Positions 59,792 to 64,000 of a stretch of 64,000 nucleotides of DNA are shown here, one piece after another. This DNA is from Parafrankia discariae. GTDB lineage: Bacteria > Actinomycetota > Actinomycetes > Frankiales > Frankiaceae. The notes under the pieces are model-generated. The model had not been told where the DNA came from. It saw only the letters and a program-made list of their open reading frames with translations, and did not search any database. A program made the translations under genes and the position numbers. The stretch covers positions 1-64,000 of the forward strand of contig NZ_KB891159.1 of NCBI RefSeq assembly GCF_000373365.1, in the 5' to 3' direction. Numbering within the stretch: position 1 is the first letter of the stretch; each line of letters begins with the position of its first letter.

Positions 59792-61483
59792 GTGAGCACT
59801 CAGACTCCCGACACGGCGGCGCGGCACGGCAGCCGTCCCGTCCTTGTCGCCGTCGCGTGGCCGTACGCCAACGGTGCACCGCATCTCGGGCACATCGCCG
59901 GCGCCTACCTGCCCGCGGACATCTTCGCCCGCTACCAGCGCATGGCGGGCAACCGGGTGCTGATGGTCTCCGGGTCCGACGCGCACGGCACCCCGATCAC
60001 GGTGCGGGCGGACGAGGAGGGCGTCTCCCCGCAGGAGATCGTCGACCGGTACCACCCGGAGTTCGTGCGCATCTGGTCCGACCTCGGGATCAGCTTCGAC
60101 CTCTTCACGAGCACCCGCACGGACAACCACACCGCGGTCGCCCAGGACGTGTTCACCCGCCTGCGCGAGGCCGGCTACATCTACCCGAAGGAGACCTCGC
60201 AGTTCTACGACCCGGACGCGGGGCGCTTCCTGCCCGACCGGTACGTCGTCGGCACCTGCCCGCACTGCTCGTACCAGCAGGCGCGCGGCGACCAGTGCGA
60301 GAACTGCGGGCGCACCCTCGACCCGGAGCTGCTGATCGACCCGCGCAGCAAGGTCACCGGGGCCGTCCCGGAGATGCGCCAGACGACGCACTTCTTCCTG
60401 CGGCTGTCCGGCCTGGCCGACCAGCTCCTCGACTGGCTGCAGACCCGGCAGGGCTGGCGTCGGCACGTCCTGAACTGGTCGGTGCAGTTCGTCAAGGACG
60501 GCCTGCACGACCGCGCGATCACCCGGGACCTGGACTGGGGCGTCCCGCTGCCCACCGACGAGCTCGGCCCCGGCAAGCGGCTCTACGTCTGGTTCGAGGC
60601 CGTCATCGGCTACCTGTCGGCGAGCAAGGAGTGGGCGGCCGCCTCGGGTGACCCGGAGGCCTGGCGCGCGTGGTGGGAGGACCCGGAAGCGGCGGCGTAC
60701 TACTTCGTCGGCAAGGACAACATCCCCTTCCACACCGTCATCTGGCCGGCGATGCTGATCGGCTACGGCGGCCTGGACCTGCCGACGGACGTCCCGGCGA
60801 ACCAGTACGTCACCTTCGGCGGGGCGAAGGCGTCGAAGTCGGCGGGCATCGGGCGCGGGGTGCGCGAGTACCTCGACCTGCTCCAGCCGGACGCGCTGCG
60901 CTTCGCCCTGGCCTCGGTGCTGCCCGAGCAGAACGACACCGAGATCTCCGACGCGGACATCATCCGCCGGGTGAACGACGAGCTGATCGCCAACTGGGGC
61001 AACCTCGTCAACCGGGTCCTCGCCCAGATCAACAAGTTCTTCGACGGCGAGCTGCCGGAGACCGGCGAGCTCGACGGTGTGCACGCGGCGCTGCTCGACT
61101 CGGTGGACGCCGGCCTCGTCCGGGTCGGCGAGCTGCTGGGCAGGGTCGAGCAGCGGGCGGCGCTGCGGGCGGCGATGGAGATCTCCGCCGAGGTGAACGC
61201 CTACCTCTACCGCGAGGAGCCGTGGAAGACCGTCAAGGTCGACCGGGCGGCCGCGGCGCGCAGCCTCGCGGTCTCCATCCAGGCGATCTCCGGCATCACC
61301 ACCGCGCTGGCCCCGTTCCTGCCGTTCAGCTCGGCCCGGGTGGCCGAGGTGCTGGGCATCGACCTCGACGGCTGGGAGCGCCGGCCCGTCCCGGCCGGCC
61401 GTCGCCTCACCTGGTCCGGCGGCCTGTTCACCAAGCTGGACGTCGGCGCGCTGGACAAGGCCCCGGCGGACGCCGGCGCCTGA
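59792..61483 (+). CDS. metG: methionyl-tRNA synthetase
   Basis: A ~563-residue class I synthetase. It has the HIGH motif as HLGH (31-34) in GAPHLGHIAGAY, zinc knuckle CPHCSYQQARGDQCENCG, and a KMSKS variant KASKS in FGGAKASKSAGIG; the anticodon domain has NRVLAQINKF. No C-terminal tRNA-binding Trbp111 domain is present. It charges initiator and elongator tRNA-Met. GTG 59792 is preferred over ATG 59786 because the TAGCTT -10 box sits seven bases before it. The alanine in place of Met in KMSKS is a conservative variant. Confidence 0.96.
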   Translation: MSTQTPDTAARHGSRPVLVAVAWPYANGAPHLGHIAGAYLPADIFARYQRMAGNRVLMVSGSDAHGTPITVRADEEGVSPQEIVDRYHPEFVRIWSDLGISFDLFTSTRTDNHTAVAQDVFTRLREAGYIYPKETSQFYDPDAGRFLPDRYVVGTCPHCSYQQARGDQCENCGRTLDPELLIDPRSKVTGAVPEMRQTTHFFLRLSGLADQLLDWLQTRQGWRRHVLNWSVQFVKDGLHDRAITRDLDWGVPLPTDELGPGKRLYVWFEAVIGYLSASKEWAAASGDPEAWRAWWEDPEAAAYYFVGKDNIPFHTVIWPAMLIGYGGLDLPTDVPANQYVTFGGAKASKSAGIGRGVREYLDLLQPDALRFALASVLPEQNDTEISDADIIRRVNDELIANWGNLVNRVLAQINKFFDGELPETGELDGVHAALLDSVDAGLVRVGELLGRVEQRAALRAAMEISAEVNAYLYREEPWKTVKVDRAAAARSLAVSIQAISGITTALAPFLPFSSARVAEVLGIDLDGWERRPVPAGRRLTWSGGLFTKLDVGALDKAPADAGA

Positions 61484-61577
61484 CCTGGGGCCCGCCCGGT
61501 CGGGGGCCTGCCCCGCCGGGGCGCCCCGGCGGGGGTGCCGCCGAACGTGTCGGACCGGCCTGGGAGACTGGGGCGCA

Positions 61578-63266
61578 ATGGCGAGCTCATCGGGCCCGCC
61601 GCCCGCCCTGGGTACGCCACCCTCCCAGGCCGGGCCGGCGGCGGGGAACCTACCGCTACAGCCCGACCCTGCCTCGCTTGATCGTCACAATTCGCGATCT
61701 CATCTTGCGGATCGGCGGCTCGCGGATCAGCCCTCTGCGGACGAACACCCCACGGAGCAACACCGTGCGGAGCGGCCGTCCGCGGCGCGGCGCCTCGGTG
61801 GCTTCGCGCGGCGCCATGCCGCCTTCCTGATCCTGCTCGTGCCGGCCGTCGGGGCCCGGGTGGCCGTCCTGCTGGCCTACCGGCCCGCGCTTTTCTACTA
61901 CGGCGACTCGCCGGCCTACCTCGACCAGGCCACGAACCGGCTGTGGGCGGGTGACTGGCGGCCCTCGGGCTACCCGATGTTCCTGCGGGTCATCGGCGCC
62001 CCCGACCACCTGACCCGGCTGGTGCTCGTCCAGCAGACGGCGTCGCTGCTGGCCGGGGTCGGTCTCTACGCGGTGGCGCGTCGCCTGTTCGAGCGGCACG
62101 GCCCACTCACGGCGGCCCGCCGCACCGGGAGCTGGCCCGCCGCGGTGGTCGCGGCCCCGGCGCTGCTGGCTCCCTGGGTGCTCGACCTCGGCCAGTTCGT
62201 CCTGGCCGACAGCCTGTTCGGGACGCTCGTCCTCGGCGGCCTCGTGCTGCTGGCCCGGCCCGGCCGGCCGTCCGCGTGGCGCTTCGCCGTCGCCGGGCTG
62301 CTGCTCGGCGCCAGCCTCACCGTCCGCACGGTCGGCTACGGCCCGCTCGCGGTGGGCGCGGCCGGCGCCGTCGTCCTGGCCGGCACGCACTGGCGGCGGG
62401 CCCGCGCGGCGGTCGTCGCGGCGGGGGCCGTGCTCGCGTTCCTGCTGGGGGCGGCCGTCCCGGTCGTCGCGTACTCGGCGTGGAGCGCCGGGCAGGGCAA
62501 GGGCTTCACCGTCACCGCGCACTCCGGCTTCTTCCTCTACGGGCGGGTCGCCCCCTTCGCCGACTGCGAGCGGCTGCCGGGCGATCCCGAGCTGCGGTCG
62601 CTGTGCGACCCGCGCCCGGTCGGCGAGCGCGGCTCCCCGGTGACCTACCTCTGGCCGGACGACTCACCGCTGCGCCAGGGCAACGACCTGGTGCCACCGG
62701 GCCGCGAGGAGCTCGCCGGCGAGTTCGCCCGGCACGTGCTCCGCGAACAGCCGTGGGCGATGGTCACCTCGACCGCCCGCTACCTGGCCGGGTACTTCTC
62801 GCCCGTCCCGTACGAGAACCGGCTCACCAGCCGTGCCGACACCTGGGAGCTGCCCCGGACCGGCACCAACCGGCTCGGCGCGGACGGCCCGCACGCCGCC
62901 GACGGGTACTTCTCCGTCGCGCGGCTGCACGACCCCCCGGCCGAGCTGCTCGCCTTCTACTCCCGGCTGGGCTACGGGCCGATGCCCCTGGTCGGCCTGG
63001 GCCTGCTCGCCGGGGTGTTGGCGGCGGTCGTCGCGCCGGCGCGACGCCGCGCCGGCCCAGGCCGACTGTTCTGGCTGCTCGGGGGAGCGAGCCTGGCCAC
63101 CCTGCTCCTAAGCTCCCTGACCTCGGCGTTCGATTACCGCTATCTGGGATCGGTCGTCGGCCTGCTCGCCCCGGCCGCGCTGCTCGGCGCGGCCGGGCTG
63201 GGGCGGGTGCTTCGACCGCGGCCGACTGGTCGCGGCGAGAGTGTCGACGAGGGAGGTACCGCGTGA
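61578..63266 (+). CDS. polytopic GT-C-type glycosyltransferase-like membrane protein
   Basis: A 562-residue protein with an ~85-residue hydrophilic leader rich in His, Arg and Ser. About ten membrane spans follow (FLILLVPAVGARVAVLLAY, AAVVAAPALLAPWVLDLGQF and others). The first outer loop has YYGDSPAYLDQATN, with the single Asp common in this group, and a long hydrophilic loop (about 320-460) contains Cys in FADCERL and SLCDPRP. It probably uses a polyprenyl-phosphate sugar. No ribosome binding site was seen. The next gene starts in its stop codon. Confidence 0.8.
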   Translation: MASSSGPPPALGTPPSQAGPAAGNLPLQPDPASLDRHNSRSHLADRRLADQPSADEHPTEQHRAERPSAARRLGGFARRHAAFLILLVPAVGARVAVLLAYRPALFYYGDSPAYLDQATNRLWAGDWRPSGYPMFLRVIGAPDHLTRLVLVQQTASLLAGVGLYAVARRLFERHGPLTAARRTGSWPAAVVAAPALLAPWVLDLGQFVLADSLFGTLVLGGLVLLARPGRPSAWRFAVAGLLLGASLTVRTVGYGPLAVGAAGAVVLAGTHWRRARAAVVAAGAVLAFLLGAAVPVVAYSAWSAGQGKGFTVTAHSGFFLYGRVAPFADCERLPGDPELRSLCDPRPVGERGSPVTYLWPDDSPLRQGNDLVPPGREELAGEFARHVLREQPWAMVTSTARYLAGYFSPVPYENRLTSRADTWELPRTGTNRLGADGPHAADGYFSVARLHDPPAELLAFYSRLGYGPMPLVGLGLLAGVLAAVVAPARRRAGPGRLFWLLGGASLATLLLSSLTSAFDYRYLGSVVGLLAPAALLGAAGLGRVLRPRPTGRGESVDEGGTA

Positions 63267-64000
63267 GGGTCGCGTTTCTCGGCCTGGGCCGGATGGGCGC
63301 CCGGATGGCCCACCACATCCTGGCCGCCGGGCACGAACTGGTCGTCTGGAACCGGACACCCGGGCGCGCCGGCGAGCTGACGGCCCGCGGCGCCGGCGAG
63401 GCCACCGACCCGGCGGCGGCGGTGCGCGGCGCGGACGCCTGCGTGCTGATGCTGTTCGACCCGGCCTCGGCGGCCGACGTCCTCGCCGCGGTGATCCCCG
63501 CCGCGCCGCCCGGCCTGCTCGTGATCAACTGCACGACGGTCGGCCCCGCGGCCGCCCGTGAGCAGGGCGGCGTCGCCCTGGCGGCCGGCCTGCGCTACCT
63601 GGACGCGCCGGTGATCGGCACGATCGGTCCGGCCGAGGCGGGCACCCTGCGGGTCCTGGTGGGCGCCGCCGCCGCCGATCTCGCCGCGGCCCGCGGCATC
63701 CTCGGGACCTTCGGTGACCCGGGGCGCGTCGACCACGTCGGGCCGGTCGGCGCCGCCAGCGCGCTCAAGACGGTGTTCAACCTCGGCCTGGCCGAGGCGA
63801 CGGCCGCCGTCGCCGAGGTGCTCCGCTACGGCACCGAGCTCGGCGTCGACCGCGGGCTGCTGCTGTCCGAGCTGGCGGCCGGGCCACTGGGGTTCGTCGT
63901 CGAGTACAAACGGGCGATGCTGGAGTCGGGTGACTACTCCACCCCGGCGTTCACCGTCGCCGGGCTCGCCAAGGACGTCCGGCTGGCCACCGACTCGGTC
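63263..64000 (+). CDS. NAD(P)-dependent oxidoreductase, 3-hydroxyisobutyrate dehydrogenase family (partial)
   Basis: The first ~246 residues of a beta-hydroxyacid dehydrogenase, cut by the window end. It has the Rossmann motif VAFLGLGRMGARMAHHIL, WNRTPGRA, and the substrate motif around YLDAPVIGTIGPAEAGTL (family DAPVSGG, here DAPVIGT). The catalytic Lys lies in SALKTVFNLGLAEA. The GG of DAPVSGG is replaced by GT, which may alter specificity. GTG 63263 overlaps the previous stop by GTGA and follows GGGAGG, so it is coupled to the membrane protein upstream. Confidence 0.85.
   Translation, partial: MRVAFLGLGRMGARMAHHILAAGHELVVWNRTPGRAGELTARGAGEATDPAAAVRGADACVLMLFDPASAADVLAAVIPAAPPGLLVINCTTVGPAAAREQGGVALAAGLRYLDAPVIGTIGPAEAGTLRVLVGAAAADLAAARGILGTFGDPGRVDHVGPVGAASALKTVFNLGLAEATAAVAEVLRYGTELGVDRGLLLSELAAGPLGFVVEYKRAMLESGDYSTPAFTVAGLAKDVRLATDSV

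Noticed and set aside
1-64000. CRISPR arrays, rRNA and tRNA genes
   Set aside because: I saw no regularly spaced repeats with unique spacers and no recognisable rRNA or tRNA segments by eye; a tRNA scan was not possible.

Overview
The window is GC-rich actinobacterial chromosome. GC is above 70%, many starts are GTG, and many genes begin only 6-8 nt after a TANNNT box. The genes are those of a mycelial or Frankia-like actinomycete, but I cannot fix the genus from sequence alone. Most of the right two thirds (about 16.5-61 kb) carries conserved actinobacterial housekeeping genes. From memory it resembles the Mycobacterium tuberculosis Rv3266c-Rv3315c neighbourhood (cpsA, rmlD, birA, accA3/accD/accE, upp, pmmB, purine nucleoside phosphorylase, lpdA, add, deoA, cdd).

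Layout. 0-7.1 kb is an accessory patch: the 5' end of an IS701-type transposase, a HicBA toxin-antitoxin pair, a truncated duplicate of a small membrane-protein gene, an AhpD-like gene paired with an ECF41 sigma factor that has a near-ideal ECF41 promoter, the full small membrane-protein gene, a lipoprotein, an AraC/VOC pair and a RecQ helicase fused to a phosphoribosyltransferase-like tail. 7.2-11.3 kb is an iron-regulated siderophore fragment: ornithine/lysine N-hydroxylase, MbtH, a broken salicylate-synthase-like reading frame and a hydroxyornithine formyltransferase. Five IdeR/DmdR-type iron boxes lie there, but no NRPS is in view. 11.5-16.3 kb holds two membrane Ser/Thr kinases. 16.5-33.2 kb is a nucleoside salvage region (cdd, deoA, add, purine nucleoside phosphorylase, pmmB, upp, deoC) interleaved with tag, a PfkB kinase, an LpdA-like flavoprotein, a gamma-glutamylcyclotransferase-like protein, an amidohydrolase, a GCS2 ligase and aspS. 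33.2-40.3 kb holds a DUF5313-like protein, a histidine phosphatase, the acyl-CoA carboxylase genes accD-accE-accA3, birA and a PH-domain membrane protein.

40.3-46 kb is the least familiar stretch: a structured intergenic repeat followed by three adjacent paralogues. Each has a single membrane span and an extracytoplasmic four-cysteine domain ending in WW-x2-FDP. 46-64 kb is envelope glycan biology: TetR, GtrA, carbonic anhydrase, UDP-glucose dehydrogenase, a TIGR03089 protein, two LCP ligases, long-form RmlA, two GT-C-like membrane proteins, RmlD and MetG. The window ends inside an NAD-binding oxidoreductase. A second copy of the structured intergenic repeat lies at 56.2-56.4 kb in inverted orientation.

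The strongest candidates for something undescribed are the three-paralogue WW-FDP cluster and the two-copy inverted-repeat element. Next come the siderophore island stripped of its NRPS and the habit of inserting Gly/Pro/Ala-rich segments into surface loops of ordinary enzymes (PfkB, DeoA, RecQ, BirA, PmmB, UDP-glucose dehydrogenase). I saw no rRNA, tRNA or CRISPR array.
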